A stretch of DNA of 54,495 bases from Lachnospiraceae bacterium. Lineage in GTDB: Bacteria > Bacillota > Clostridia > Lachnospirales > Lachnospiraceae. The position numbers and the translations under genes were made by a program. Under the pieces are notes generated by a model, which made no database searches, had not been told where the DNA came from, and worked only from the letters and a program-made list of their open reading frames with translations. The DNA lies in the NCBI GenBank assembly GCA_016287675.1, contig JAEFAR010000013.1, positions 1-54,495 of the forward strand, written 5' to 3'. Of the stretch, positions 32,524 to 42,554 are shown in pieces (the stretch's first letter is position 1; every line of letters starts with the position of its first letter).

Positions 32524-34587
32524 CTATTTAATCTCCTTATTCTCGGTCATTTCTATAATGGTCTTCTTAACCTTGTTCATGGCCTCAATGACCGACATGT
32601 TTTCAAGCTGTGCGCCGGCAGCACTCATATGGCCGCCGCCCCCCAGCTTTTCCATGATGATCTGCACATTGAGTTCATCAATGGAACGTGCGCTTATATA
32701 GATCTTTGAATTATATTCCGTAAATACAAAGCTTCCCTTGACTCCTTCGATATTAAGGAGTTCGTTCGCTGCCTGAGCGGCAACCACCGTGGGATTTTCC
32801 AGTCCTTCACTTTCCGATACCGCAAAAACATAGCTCTGCATGAAGACTTCGGCTGAGGAAACGGCATTGGCCTTTGCTCTGTATTCGTTGAAATCCGTTC
32901 TGAACATCTTACGGATCTTGGTAACATCGGCACCGTTACGACGCAGATAAGCTGCAGCTTCGTAGGTTCTCACACCGGCCTTTACAAGGAAGTTGTTTGT
33001 ATCGATCATGATACCGCCATACATGGCATCCGCTTCCAGGGGCTTTAACTTAAGATCCTCACTGGTATACTGCAGTATCTCCGCGATCATTTCGCAGGCG
33101 GACGAAGCATAGGGTTCAATGTACGAGAGAACCGCATTGTCAATCTTGTCACTCATCTGTCTGTGATGATCCAGAACCACCACGGCATTTGTCTGTTTCA
33201 AAAGATCGGGAGTATCGGTGTAGGAAGGTCTGTTAACATCTACAACCACAAGAAGGGTGTCATTGTCCACGATGCCCTTTGCCTTGGTCCCGTTGATGAA
33301 CATATCCTCTTCGTAATCGGGATTACCGATAAATCCGGCTGTTGCCACCTGAATGACTGCCGTCGGGTCTGTCAGACAGATGTAACAGCGTTTGTTTAGG
33401 GTCTTTGCTATCCTGTAAATACCGATGGAAGCACCGACAGCATCAATGTCTGCCATGTTGTGGCCCATAACCACCACTTTTTCCTTGCCTTCCATGTATT
33501 CACGCAAAGCATGTGCCTTAACTCTTGCCTTAACTCGCGTGGATTTTTCCTGAGAAGCGGTGGTTCCTCCGTAGTAGGCGATACCGCTGGGACGCTTCAC
33601 CACAGCCTGATCTCCGCCTCGTCCGAGAGCAAGATCTATGGCTTCATGAGCACCTTCGTAGGCTTTGATGTAGGAATCGGTGTAAACGCCCACACCGATG
33701 GATATGGTCATGGTAAGGTCATAGATATTAAGGTTTCTGATGTTTTCAAGGATGGAGAAACGATCCGCCTCAAGCTGTGTCAGATAGCGCTGCTTGATGA
33801 CAAACATGTATCTGTCTTTCTCCAGATGCTTGATAATGGCATCGTAGGGTTTCATGTATTTGTTGATCTCACGTTCAACCCATGCGGTTACCAGAGAGCG
33901 TCTTACTTCGTCCGCTCCTTCGAAGGCTTCTTCAAAATTATCGATGTAGAGAAGCCCGACTATCATCTTTTCATCAAAGTTTTCCTTCTTTAATGCAACG
34001 TTTTCCGTTTCATCGTAAAGGAACATGGCAATAAGCGAATCATCGGGTGCGTCCACGTTCTGCTCTGCTCTCCACAGGATGGTATCACCGTACTCGGAAG
34101 GGGTAACAAGTCTGAGACGCATGAGATAACTGTTTCTGCCGTATGAAATATGGTACTCCACATCTTCTTCGACTGTGGGAAGTACATTTAAGGATTCATT
34201 GTTAAAGATTTTTGAAATGGGCTCTTTAACGCTTTTTTCAATGGAAATGAGATCCTTCAGATCATTGTTCGCCCATACGAGATGCCCGTTCATGTCAAGC
34301 ATACCGAAGGGAACATCCAATTCTTTCAGCATCATATGCTGGGCATGATTGAATTCCGTTGCGAAGCTCGTCAATTCTCTCAGTGCCTGCTGACGCTTGA
34401 AAACCCAGATCATAATACTGATCATCAGATATATGATCGTATATATCAACACTAACGGTGTGGCTGCCGGGAAATACAGGCAAAGGCAGATGTCAAAGCA
34501 CACCAGCACAAGTGCCAGATAGGCGGGCCATTGCAGATAACTGGCCAGCGCACCGTCCAATCTTACGGATGATTTGTTATTTTTCAT
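32524..34587 (-). CDS. gdpP: GdpP-type cyclic-di-AMP phosphodiesterase
   Basis: A 687-residue membrane enzyme that hydrolyses c-di-AMP. Two membrane helices lie at about 15-60, then a PAS-like domain, a degenerate GGDEF domain (about 170-310) and the DHH/DHHA1 domain (about 350-670). DHH motifs are GHNMADIDAVGAS, VVDVNRP, VLDHHRQ and the DHHA1 block GGGGHMSAAGAQ. Length fits the family (about 650-690). The ATG at 34587 is preferred over the GTG six bases earlier. It heads the gdpP-rplI-dnaB cluster, an order common in Firmicutes. Confidence 0.93.
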   Translation of the reverse strand: MKNNKSSVRLDGALASYLQWPAYLALVLVCFDICLCLYFPAATPLVLIYTIIYLMISIMIWVFKRQQALRELTSFATEFNHAQHMMLKELDVPFGMLDMNGHLVWANNDLKDLISIEKSVKEPISKIFNNESLNVLPTVEEDVEYHISYGRNSYLMRLRLVTPSEYGDTILWRAEQNVDAPDDSLIAMFLYDETENVALKKENFDEKMIVGLLYIDNFEEAFEGADEVRRSLVTAWVEREINKYMKPYDAIIKHLEKDRYMFVIKQRYLTQLEADRFSILENIRNLNIYDLTMTISIGVGVYTDSYIKAYEGAHEAIDLALGRGGDQAVVKRPSGIAYYGGTTASQEKSTRVKARVKAHALREYMEGKEKVVVMGHNMADIDAVGASIGIYRIAKTLNKRCYICLTDPTAVIQVATAGFIGNPDYEEDMFINGTKAKGIVDNDTLLVVVDVNRPSYTDTPDLLKQTNAVVVLDHHRQMSDKIDNAVLSYIEPYASSACEMIAEILQYTSEDLKLKPLEADAMYGGIMIDTNNFLVKAGVRTYEAAAYLRRNGADVTKIRKMFRTDFNEYRAKANAVSSAEVFMQSYVFAVSESEGLENPTVVAAQAANELLNIEGVKGSFVFTEYNSKIYISARSIDELNVQIIMEKLGGGGHMSAAGAQLENMSVIEAMNKVKKTIIEMTENKEIK

Positions 34588-34673
34588 ACACAACTCTTCT
34601 TTCTCCCGAACATGGCGGGAAATTTTATAGTCGGTATGGCAGTTTGTCTCTTTTTTACAAAGAACCGTACCGT

Positions 34674-35993
34674 CTACAGCTTTGCAGTGACGAAAATATC
34701 ATATATAGCCTTGATGGCATTGTCGAAATCGCTGTTTGAAACACCGATTATGATATTGAGCTCTGATGAGCCCTGGTCGATCATTTTGATGTTGATGTTG
34801 TTGTGGGCAAGTGCAGCGAAGATCCTGGCTGCAACGCCGTGATTGGACTTCATGCTGCGACCTACGACCGCAATAAGAGCAACATCGGAATCTATGTCAA
34901 CGCTGTCGGGAGCGGTAAGGCGGTGGATTGCGGCAAGAACCTGCTGTTCCTTGCCCTCAAATTCGGGTTTATGTACAAACACCGATAATGTATCGATTCC
35001 GGAAGGCATGTGCTCGAAAGAAATGCCCGAAAGTTCAAACGCTTCAAGGGCGCGTCTTCCGAAGCCTGTCTCGGAGTTCATCTGGTCTTTTTCAATGTTG
35101 ATGGAAACAAAACCTTTTTTGCCCGCAACACCGGTGATTGTAAAATCCGACTGCTTGCAGGTGTTTTCAACGATCATGGTACCGGGATCTTCGGGACGAT
35201 TGGTGTTTCTTATGTTAATGGGGATTCCGCTCTTTCTTACGGGGAAGATGGCATCCTCGTGAAGAACTGTAGCACCCATGTAGGAAAGCTCTCTGAGCTC
35301 CTTGTAAGTGATGGTGGTAATGACCTCGGGATTCTTTACGATCCTGGGATCAGCTACCAGAAAGCCGGAAACATCTGTCCAGTTCTCGTAAATGTCGGCG
35401 CCTGCAGCTCTTGCAAGAATAGAGCCCGTAATATCCGAACCGCCTCTGGAGAAGGTCTTTACAACTCCGTCTCTTGTTGCCCCGTAGAAACCGGGAAGGA
35501 CCACATTGTCCAGTTCCTTGATCCTCTTTGAAAGTACGGCATTTGTATCCTCCGCAAGGAAGTTTCCGTCTTCGTCGAAGAAAATGACTTCAGCAGCATC
35601 AAGGAAAGTGAAACCGAGATAATCTGCCATTATGATACCGTTAAGGTACTCTCCTCTTGAAGCTGCATACTGCACGCCAGCCTTCTTCTTAAAGTTTTCT
35701 GCGATAGTCTTAAATTCTCCGCTAAGGTCCGTTTTAAGACCAAGGCCTGTAATGATCTCGTCGTAACGTTCTTTGATCTTTTCAAGTGCGTCTGTGAAAT
35801 CCTTGCCCTCATCCGCAAGTGCATAGCATCCGTAGAGCATGTCGGTAACTTTTGTGTCCGCTCCGTTCCTCTTTCCGGGTGCGGAAGGAACAACATACTT
35901 CCTGTCAGCCTCGCTTCTTACGATGTCTCCCACTTTCTTGAACTGCTCGGCGGAAGCGAGAGAACTTCCTCCGAATTTAACTACTTTTACCAT
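34674..35993 (-). CDS. Aspartate kinase
   Basis: A 439-residue enzyme that phosphorylates aspartate in the first step to lysine, threonine and methionine. The kinase domain opens with KFGGSSLAS (residues 6-14), with SRGGSDITGS and the ENWTDVSGF block conserved. The C-terminal third holds two ACT domains (for example VAGKKGFVSINIE), expected to bind amino-acid effectors. Which isozyme it is cannot be told. It lies 30 bases after the Na/Pi cotransporter gene, so read-through is likely; no riboswitch is visible in that gap. Confidence 0.93.
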   Translation of the reverse strand: MVKVVKFGGSSLASAEQFKKVGDIVRSEADRKYVVPSAPGKRNGADTKVTDMLYGCYALADEGKDFTDALEKIKERYDEIITGLGLKTDLSGEFKTIAENFKKKAGVQYAASRGEYLNGIIMADYLGFTFLDAAEVIFFDEDGNFLAEDTNAVLSKRIKELDNVVLPGFYGATRDGVVKTFSRGGSDITGSILARAAGADIYENWTDVSGFLVADPRIVKNPEVITTITYKELRELSYMGATVLHEDAIFPVRKSGIPINIRNTNRPEDPGTMIVENTCKQSDFTITGVAGKKGFVSINIEKDQMNSETGFGRRALEAFELSGISFEHMPSGIDTLSVFVHKPEFEGKEQQVLAAIHRLTAPDSVDIDSDVALIAVVGRSMKSNHGVAARIFAALAHNNINIKMIDQGSSELNIIIGVSNSDFDNAIKAIYDIFVTAKL

Positions 35994-36023
35994 TTTAATG
36001 TATCCACTCTTTCCCTTATTAAT

Positions 36024-37805
36024 TTATTCTTCAGACACGACGGGTAAAGCATATGTTTCCTCGTCTGCCATATATTCGTTTGAGTAATCCCTGTCGGCAC
36101 CTGTCCTGATCTTGTCAAGATACTCATGGGCTCCCTCAACATCCTGATTCATCTGGATCACGGCAATAGCAATATTGGAGCAGTGATCGGAGATCCTTTC
36201 ATAATTTGTGATAAGATCCGTGAGAACAAATCCCAGTTCTATGGTGCACTTTCCTTTTACAAGCCTGTCGATGTGCCTGCCTTTTATCTGCTGGGTAAGG
36301 CCATCGATAACCTGTTCCAAAGGTTCAACCTTTCGAGCCACGGTGAGATCCTCGGTGGCAAAAGCCTCAACGGTTTCCGAAACAATGTTTTCAACCGCTC
36401 TGACCAGGACGTCCAGCTCTTTTTGAGCTTCGCCGGAGAACTTGATCCCCTTTTTGTTCATTTCTTCTGCAGCTTCTTTAATATTCAGTGCATGATCGGA
36501 GATTCTTTCAAAATCACTGATACAGTGAAGTATCTTTGTAACGGCATTACTGTCTTTCTTTGAAAGTCTCTTATTTGTTACTTTTACCAGGTAATTGCCC
36601 AGTTCATCTTCATAAACATCCGCTTCTTCTTCCAGCTGGGCCACTCTCTCTGCTTTATTGCGGTCATAATTTGCAACGATCTCAACTGCGGTAAACAATG
36701 CAGCCTTTGCAATATTGGCCATATTGAGAGTAACAGCTTTACACTGTTCAATGGCGAATGTGGGCGTATCCAGAAAACGAACGTCCAGAAGTTTGAATTC
36801 TTTGTTTTCGCTGTCATCACCCTTTTTAACGTCCGAAACCGTGAGAGTTGCAAGTTTTTCAATGAGCCCGGCAAAAGGAAAAAGAACAAGTGTGGTCCCG
36901 ATGTTGAACATACTGTGGATGAAGGCAATATTGTCAGCACCTGCAGCCTCGTTTACAAAGCCGAATCTGAAAATGGAATGTAAAAGGTAAAAAACCGCAA
37001 GGAACAGTACAGTTCCGATCATATTAAAGTACAGGTGTACAAAAGAAGCTCTCTTTGCATTCTTTGACGCGCCAATGGCAGAGATCAGTGCCTTAAAGCA
37101 GGTTCCGATGTTCTGTCCCATGATGATGGGGATAGCTACGGCGTAAGTAACCGCTCCGGAAACACAAAATGCCTGGAGGATACCGATTGATGTGGCTGAG
37201 CTTTGAACGAGCACGGTGATCAGCAGTCCCACCAGAACACCCAGAACGGGGTTTGAAAACTTCAGAAGCAACTGCTGAACCTCCGGAAGTTCAGCCAGCG
37301 GAGCCACAGCATTTGCCATGGTCGTCATACCGAACATAAGAAGCGAAAAACCCAAAAGTATGGTTCCGATGTCTCTACGTCTTTCTTTTTTCGATATCAT
37401 CCTCATAAGTATACCGATGATACCGAGGATCCCGGCAAGAGCAGCAGGTTTGAAAAGCTGAAGCACAAAAGGTGCTTCGTCACCTAATCCTGCAAGTGAA
37501 AGGATCCAGGCGGTAATGGTGGTTCCGATGTTTGCACCCATCAAAACACCCACAGCCTGAGACAGCTTCATGATACCTGAGTTTACAAGACCGACCACCA
37601 TTACAGATGTAGTGGTTGACGATTGTAAGATCGCGGTTACCAATGCACCGAAGATAACTGCGGTGATCCTTTTCGAAGTAAGCTTCGCCAAAACTTTTTC
37701 CAGCTTACCTCCGGAAAGCTTTTCCAGATACTTTCCCATAGTGTCCATTCCGAAAAGAAAGAGTGCTATTCCTCCCAGAAATGTCAAGATCGTGAAGAAA
37801 TCCAT
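36024..37805 (-). CDS. Na/Pi cotransporter with PhoU-like domain
   Basis: A 593-residue membrane carrier that couples sodium to phosphate uptake. The two inverted Na/Pi repeats are clear: LQSSTTTSVMVVGLV with GANIGTTITAW, and VQSSATSIGIL with GQNIGTCFKA. About eight to nine hydrophobic segments fill residues 1-310. The C-terminal half (about 335-560) is a PhoU-type helical domain. The ATG at 37805 with AGGAGG 11 bases upstream is preferred; an in-frame start 33 bases earlier would include that site. Confidence 0.93.
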   Translation of the reverse strand: MDFFTILTFLGGIALFLFGMDTMGKYLEKLSGGKLEKVLAKLTSKRITAVIFGALVTAILQSSTTTSVMVVGLVNSGIMKLSQAVGVLMGANIGTTITAWILSLAGLGDEAPFVLQLFKPAALAGILGIIGILMRMISKKERRRDIGTILLGFSLLMFGMTTMANAVAPLAELPEVQQLLLKFSNPVLGVLVGLLITVLVQSSATSIGILQAFCVSGAVTYAVAIPIIMGQNIGTCFKALISAIGASKNAKRASFVHLYFNMIGTVLFLAVFYLLHSIFRFGFVNEAAGADNIAFIHSMFNIGTTLVLFPFAGLIEKLATLTVSDVKKGDDSENKEFKLLDVRFLDTPTFAIEQCKAVTLNMANIAKAALFTAVEIVANYDRNKAERVAQLEEEADVYEDELGNYLVKVTNKRLSKKDSNAVTKILHCISDFERISDHALNIKEAAEEMNKKGIKFSGEAQKELDVLVRAVENIVSETVEAFATEDLTVARKVEPLEQVIDGLTQQIKGRHIDRLVKGKCTIELGFVLTDLITNYERISDHCSNIAIAVIQMNQDVEGAHEYLDKIRTGADRDYSNEYMADEETYALPVVSEE

Positions 37806-38035
37806 ACTTTGATTGTCCTCCTGAATAATCTGCCCCAAATTCTACGCATACAGATTTTATCTTACATTAGAAATGTGAAAAATGCAAGAACAAAACCCCG
37901 CCGTTCCCCGAAAACAGTTTTTTATATTTATTCATTTTTCTAAGAAACATTATAAGTTTTTTTACGTCTAATAAATACGGAAACGTAAATTTGTCCAAGG
38001 GATGTTTTTTTGGTGCATTTACATTTCAATTAGGC

Positions 38036-38041
38036 TATAAT
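38036..38041 (+). promoter_or_regulatory. Possible -10 box of the MoxR/vWA operon
   Basis: TATAAT lies 33 bases before the first ATG of the operon, but no good -35 box sits at 16-18 bases upstream. The promoter may need an activator. AAGGAG at about 38059 is the ribosome site. Confidence 0.35.
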
Positions 38042-38073
38042 TATCATATATTTTTTCCAAGGAGTTAGAAAAA

Positions 38074-40647
38074 ATGAGTTTAAAGCAAATTTTTAAAAGA
38101 GCAGTCGCTGCCCTGCTTCTTTCGGTCATCACCGTAAGTCTGGGCTCCGCCGTTCCGACGGAAGCAGCCGCAAAACCGCCCTTTGATGTTTCCCTGACCT
38201 TCGGAAACAACGGTTTTCTGGAATCAGGCATCAACGTTCCCTTTAATGTTACCCTGTCCAATAATTCGGACGACTTTGAGGGTTCCGTTTGGCTGATCCT
38301 CCCCATGAGCAGGAAAGATGTGGCAGCATATGAGCGCAAGATCTCTCTTGCAGCCGGTTCCTCAAAAACCGTCACCTTTATCTGTTACACTGCCACAATT
38401 TCAAACAAATGCAGCGTAAGAGTTACGGATTCAAAAGGAAAAAACGTTCTGGAGAAAGAGTTCCAGCTTAATTATGATTCAATGAATCAATATGCCCGTG
38501 TGGGTATCTTATCGGACGATTACAACGCTCTTTCCTCAATTTCCGGTTACAGACTTGCAGGTCTGCAGGATATTACCATCCTGACCGAGAAATTCACAGA
38601 GAAAACATTCCCCGAAGATACCAGAGCTCTTGATTTCATGGATGTGCTCATAATCTCCGATTTCTCTTCGGACAGGCTTTCGGATGCTCAAAGAAGTGCT
38701 CTTATCGAATGGGTTTCCAAGGGCGGTCTGCTGATAGTCGGAACCGGAACAGGTGCTTCCAAGGTTCTGAAAGGCTTTCCCGAGCTTTCTTTCATAGAAC
38801 TGGACGACCTGAAAACTGTTTCTACCGATTTCGGAACAAGCGATTCATCACGCCTTCCCGTCGATGTGTCTTCTATATTTGCAAACAGATCCTACGAAGA
38901 TTCTCAGGCTATCGCCGTATATTCTTCAATAGATGAAGACTTCTTTAAATCCGAGGAATATCTTGCTTTAAACAGCCTCGATGAGCGGCGCGAATACATC
39001 TTCGACCAAAACAAAGATGCCTTCATCAATTACGTCTGGTATGATTACAATGGCGAATCATACGCACAGTCTCAAAGGAGAATGTCTCCCACGGAACTTT
39101 CGTATCAGGAGACTTACTTCAGAGATTACTGCGTGATGAATTTATCCGACAGGATCATAGAGTTCTCCAAAGCATTCAACTTTGTACCTGCGGATGAAAA
39201 CATCCAATATTACAAAACTCAGATCACCGAGCCTCTTTCCGGGGTCACATTGATCCGAGGCTTCATCGAGAACGCAAGCGAGCCTTACAGCTTTGCAAAC
39301 ATGATCACCTACGGAAACGGAAATGTCTGCACTCTTGCCACCGATATTTCCAAACAGCCTTTCATTACTTCGGACACCTACTTCAGAACAGTTTCCTATC
39401 TGATCGAATTCTTTAAGGGTCCTGCCTTATACCAGGCATACATTTCGGGAGGCTACGGAAACTATGGGGACGATATGTACCGGAGAGAACAGCTGGCATA
39501 TGACCTGACCATCGGTAATCTTCTTCCGGTCCCTGCATACCTTCTGATCTTTATTGCCTATACAGCATTGGGCTTCATCGCATTTTTCTTTCTTAAGAAA
39601 AGAAAAAGATCCGTACTTTTGTGGCCTGTTCAGATCGGTCTCGCCGTGACAGCCACAGTTTTGATATTTGTCTGCAGTCTGGTTACAAGGATCACAAAAC
39701 CTTCGGTAAATTCCATCAAATTTTCCGAAGTATCCGACAAGGTAGTAAATGAGACCGCTGTATCAGGCGTGATCCTGCCGAAGAACAGGTCATACGACAT
39801 CAACTTCTCGAAAGACTATTTCCCTCAGCTTATAAGATCCGACAGTTATTATTACGGCTATAACACAAATTTTGATAAACTCGTCTACAATGTTGCCTGG
39901 CTGGATACTCAAGGTTCGAATTCAATTTCCCTTCGCGGAAAAGCAGCTCTTGCAAAAGAGGCACTGATGTTCTCACGATCAAAGGAAACCTCGGGATACG
40001 AGATCTCCTTTAACGCATCGTACAGCGATTACAAGCTTTCCGGCTATGTGCAGAACAATACCGAAAAGACTTTGGAAGACTGTGTGATAATGGCCGACTA
40101 TATGATCTACCGTTTAGGTACGCTTACCCCCGGTTCAAAGGTAGATCTTTCCAGGATCATCCCTGTTTCCGTATTCAATGAAGAAAAACGCTACAATTAT
40201 GTATCAGCGGATAACTACCACACTGCCCGGCTTCTGTCGGGTTTACCGGAATCGGAGATTTCACCGTCTTACCTTATAGGCTTTAAAAACAACGAGTTTA
40301 GGAAGGATTACTTAAGATTCACAGCCTGCCGCTATCTGATCGAAAACAACGGTTTTGCAACTTCCGGGATCATCAGGGACAGTTCCTATGCCGAAGGCGG
40401 TTTAACCCCGTATTCGTCAAAGTTTTCCTACGGCTATTCAAGCTATCATACTTACCCGAGTTTGGAAGAGGTTTACAGGATCTGTGACCTGAACTCCGAC
40501 GGCTGTCCCAAGGAACTGATCACTCAGCCCTATTTCATCGGCTTTGATTTTGAAACTGCGGAAAGCATGCTTTCCAATACAAAGAACGCTTCGGAGAGCC
40601 TTTTGGAAGTCATTATGGTTCCCGGAAATATGACAGAAGATCATTAG
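38074..40647 (+). CDS. Secreted/membrane protein with GATase-like domain (operon gene 1)
   Basis: An 857-residue exported protein. A signal peptide (about 1-33, ending in an AXA-type region) leads into a beta-sandwich domain (about 40-135). A glutamine-amidotransferase-like fold follows (about 140-260; DVLIISDFSSDRL, WVSKGGLLIVGTGTG). Two membrane helices lie at about 488-508 and 516-540, then about 310 residues without clear motifs. No catalytic Cys is evident in the GATase-like part. AAGGAG lies nine bases before the ATG. It is the first of eight tightly spaced genes. Function is not known; by context it belongs to the envelope machine with the ABC and MoxR genes. Confidence 0.82.
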   Translation: MSLKQIFKRAVAALLLSVITVSLGSAVPTEAAAKPPFDVSLTFGNNGFLESGINVPFNVTLSNNSDDFEGSVWLILPMSRKDVAAYERKISLAAGSSKTVTFICYTATISNKCSVRVTDSKGKNVLEKEFQLNYDSMNQYARVGILSDDYNALSSISGYRLAGLQDITILTEKFTEKTFPEDTRALDFMDVLIISDFSSDRLSDAQRSALIEWVSKGGLLIVGTGTGASKVLKGFPELSFIELDDLKTVSTDFGTSDSSRLPVDVSSIFANRSYEDSQAIAVYSSIDEDFFKSEEYLALNSLDERREYIFDQNKDAFINYVWYDYNGESYAQSQRRMSPTELSYQETYFRDYCVMNLSDRIIEFSKAFNFVPADENIQYYKTQITEPLSGVTLIRGFIENASEPYSFANMITYGNGNVCTLATDISKQPFITSDTYFRTVSYLIEFFKGPALYQAYISGGYGNYGDDMYRREQLAYDLTIGNLLPVPAYLLIFIAYTALGFIAFFFLKKRKRSVLLWPVQIGLAVTATVLIFVCSLVTRITKPSVNSIKFSEVSDKVVNETAVSGVILPKNRSYDINFSKDYFPQLIRSDSYYYGYNTNFDKLVYNVAWLDTQGSNSISLRGKAALAKEALMFSRSKETSGYEISFNASYSDYKLSGYVQNNTEKTLEDCVIMADYMIYRLGTLTPGSKVDLSRIIPVSVFNEEKRYNYVSADNYHTARLLSGLPESEISPSYLIGFKNNEFRKDYLRFTACRYLIENNGFATSGIIRDSSYAEGGLTPYSSKFSYGYSSYHTYPSLEEVYRICDLNSDGCPKELITQPYFIGFDFETAESMLSNTKNASESLLEVIMVPGNMTEDH

Positions 40648-40660
40648 GAGGGTATCGAAA

Positions 40661-41611
40661 ATGCTTGAAATACAAAACTTAACCAAAAGCTTCGGCCCTT
40701 TTAAGGCTTTGAACAACCTCTCTCTCTCGGTTAATGACGGAGAACTGTTCGGCTTCGTAGGCGCCAACGGAGCGGGAAAAACAACAACTATGAAGATCTG
40801 CGTGGGGCTTGAAAGAGCCGACAGCGGATCCATCATTATAGACGGAACGGAGGCACTGGATCCCAAAGGAAGATCTTCTCTCAGAGGAAAAGTGGGCTAT
40901 GTTCCAGACTTTTTCGGTGTTTACGCCGATCTTACAGCCTCCGAGTATCTGCACTTTTTCGCGGGTGCATACAATATCTGGGGAAGAGATGCCGACATCC
41001 TGTCGGACAATCTTCTGGAGCTTGTCAACCTTTCCGACAAGGCCAACGAACAAGTGGACTCTCTTTCAAGAGGTATGAAACAAAAGCTCTGTGTAGCACG
41101 TGCTCTGGTCCAGAACCCGAAAATACTGTTTCTGGATGAGCCCGCTTCGGGGCTTGACCCCAAAGCCAGACATGAGCTTAAAGAGATCCTGAGAAATCTT
41201 TCCTCCATGGGAAAAACAATAATAATATCCTCTCACATTCTTCCGGAGCTCATCGAAATGTGTTCCTCCATCGGCATAATAAACCACGGTGAGATGAAAT
41301 TCAACGGATCCATAGAGGATGCACTGGCTCTCTCCGCAGGAGGCGAATTCATTGAAATCACCTTCTCGGGTGATCCCGGTCGTGCGCTTTCATTGATAAA
41401 AGAATGTCCTTTTGTAACGGGCGCAGAGCTCACTTCCAAGGGGATCAGAGTAACGGCAAACGCTGATGATGCCGAGTACACCGCTCTGTTAAAGAAGCTG
41501 ATCGTAAATGACATTCCCGTAGCCACTTTCTCCAAGAATCATGAGAATGTGGAAGACATTTTCCTTAATATTATGGAGGGAGGAAGCACAAATGCAGAAA
41601 ATAATGCTTAA
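40661..41611 (+). CDS. ABC transporter ATP-binding protein (operon gene 2)
   Basis: A 316-residue ABC ATPase of the ABC-2/GldA type. Walker A is GANGAGKTT (near residue 36), the Q-loop region is GYVPDFFGVY, the signature is SLSRGMKQKL and Walker B is ILFLDEPASGLDP. A C-terminal tail of about 90 residues follows, as in DRA-family exporters. AGGAGGG precedes the ATG, 13 bases after gene 1. It pairs with the overlapping permease gene. Confidence 0.93.
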   Translation: MLEIQNLTKSFGPFKALNNLSLSVNDGELFGFVGANGAGKTTTMKICVGLERADSGSIIIDGTEALDPKGRSSLRGKVGYVPDFFGVYADLTASEYLHFFAGAYNIWGRDADILSDNLLELVNLSDKANEQVDSLSRGMKQKLCVARALVQNPKILFLDEPASGLDPKARHELKEILRNLSSMGKTIIISSHILPELIEMCSSIGIINHGEMKFNGSIEDALALSAGGEFIEITFSGDPGRALSLIKECPFVTGAELTSKGIRVTANADDAEYTALLKKLIVNDIPVATFSKNHENVEDIFLNIMEGGSTNAENNA

Positions 41612-42554
41612 AAACCCGGTCTTTTTAAAGGACATCAGTATAAAGGCAAAAAGAAGCCGCATGGCCGTTTCCCTGTTTGTCATCAATGTCCTGGCAAGTC
41701 TGGTGGCCATCTTTATCCTATTCATCAGCAATGCAGGAATGGTCTCGATGGACCCTATGGATCTGCAGGCCTTCACCTGGATCTTTGACGGCTTTATAAT
41801 CGTGGAATGCGCCTTCGTCTGCCTTATGGTCCCTTCAGAAACAGGTCCTTCCATCGCAAATGAACGTGAAAGACAGACTCTGGACGTACTGTTGACCACT
41901 AAGATGTCGCACTTTGATATCATTCTGGGTAAATACCTCTCATCAGTTGCTTACACCCTTTTATTGCTTGTATCACTGCTACCCTTTTTATCAGTGGTGT
42001 TGATCTATGGCAGTATCAGCTTTATACAGCTGGTTGGGGTGATGCTGGCTGTGATCGAAACGGTTATGTACCTTTCTGCATTTGGTATTCTCTATTCGAC
42101 CCTGGTAAAAAAATCCTCACGTGCTTCCGCCTCAGCCCTTGCAGTAGTTTTTCTACTGGTGTTCGGTACCATATTCCTGTGCCTGATCATCCATTTGATC
42201 GCAGCAGCGGCAAACAGCGGAAACTACTATAACGGCAGGATTTTCAAGGCTAATATATTTAACACGGGAGATTTTTCCTTCTTCCTCCTTTACTTCAATC
42301 CCGCCACAACGGTTTTTGATGTATTGGACAAGATCGTCGGATTTGACATCTTCAGCGATAATTATCACGGTATGGCAGGGATCATAGCGGAGACTTCTTC
42401 AGTTCTGACTCCCGATAATTTCTTCGTAAAACATTGGGCTCCTGTAGGATTTGTGGTTCAGATCATCACGGCATTTTACATGTTAAAGCTGTCAGCGGCC
42501 AAGCTGGCCGGTAATACGAGGCGAGTAAAACTTGGAAAGAAAAACAATAATTAA
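41592..42554 (+). CDS. ABC-2 permease (operon gene 3)
   Basis: A 320-residue membrane protein with about six hydrophobic segments (around 25-48, 66-84, 114-138, 146-172, 180-210, 295-312) and the ABC-2 feature NERERQTLDVLLTT in the first cytoplasmic loop. It overlaps the end of the ATPase gene by 20 bases. The ATG at 41592 with GGGAGG upstream is preferred over earlier in-frame starts. Cargo is unknown. Confidence 0.87.
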   Translation: MQKIMLKNPVFLKDISIKAKRSRMAVSLFVINVLASLVAIFILFISNAGMVSMDPMDLQAFTWIFDGFIIVECAFVCLMVPSETGPSIANERERQTLDVLLTTKMSHFDIILGKYLSSVAYTLLLLVSLLPFLSVVLIYGSISFIQLVGVMLAVIETVMYLSAFGILYSTLVKKSSRASASALAVVFLLVFGTIFLCLIIHLIAAAANSGNYYNGRIFKANIFNTGDFSFFLLYFNPATTVFDVLDKIVGFDIFSDNYHGMAGIIAETSSVLTPDNFFVKHWAPVGFVVQIITAFYMLKLSAAKLAGNTRRVKLGKKNNN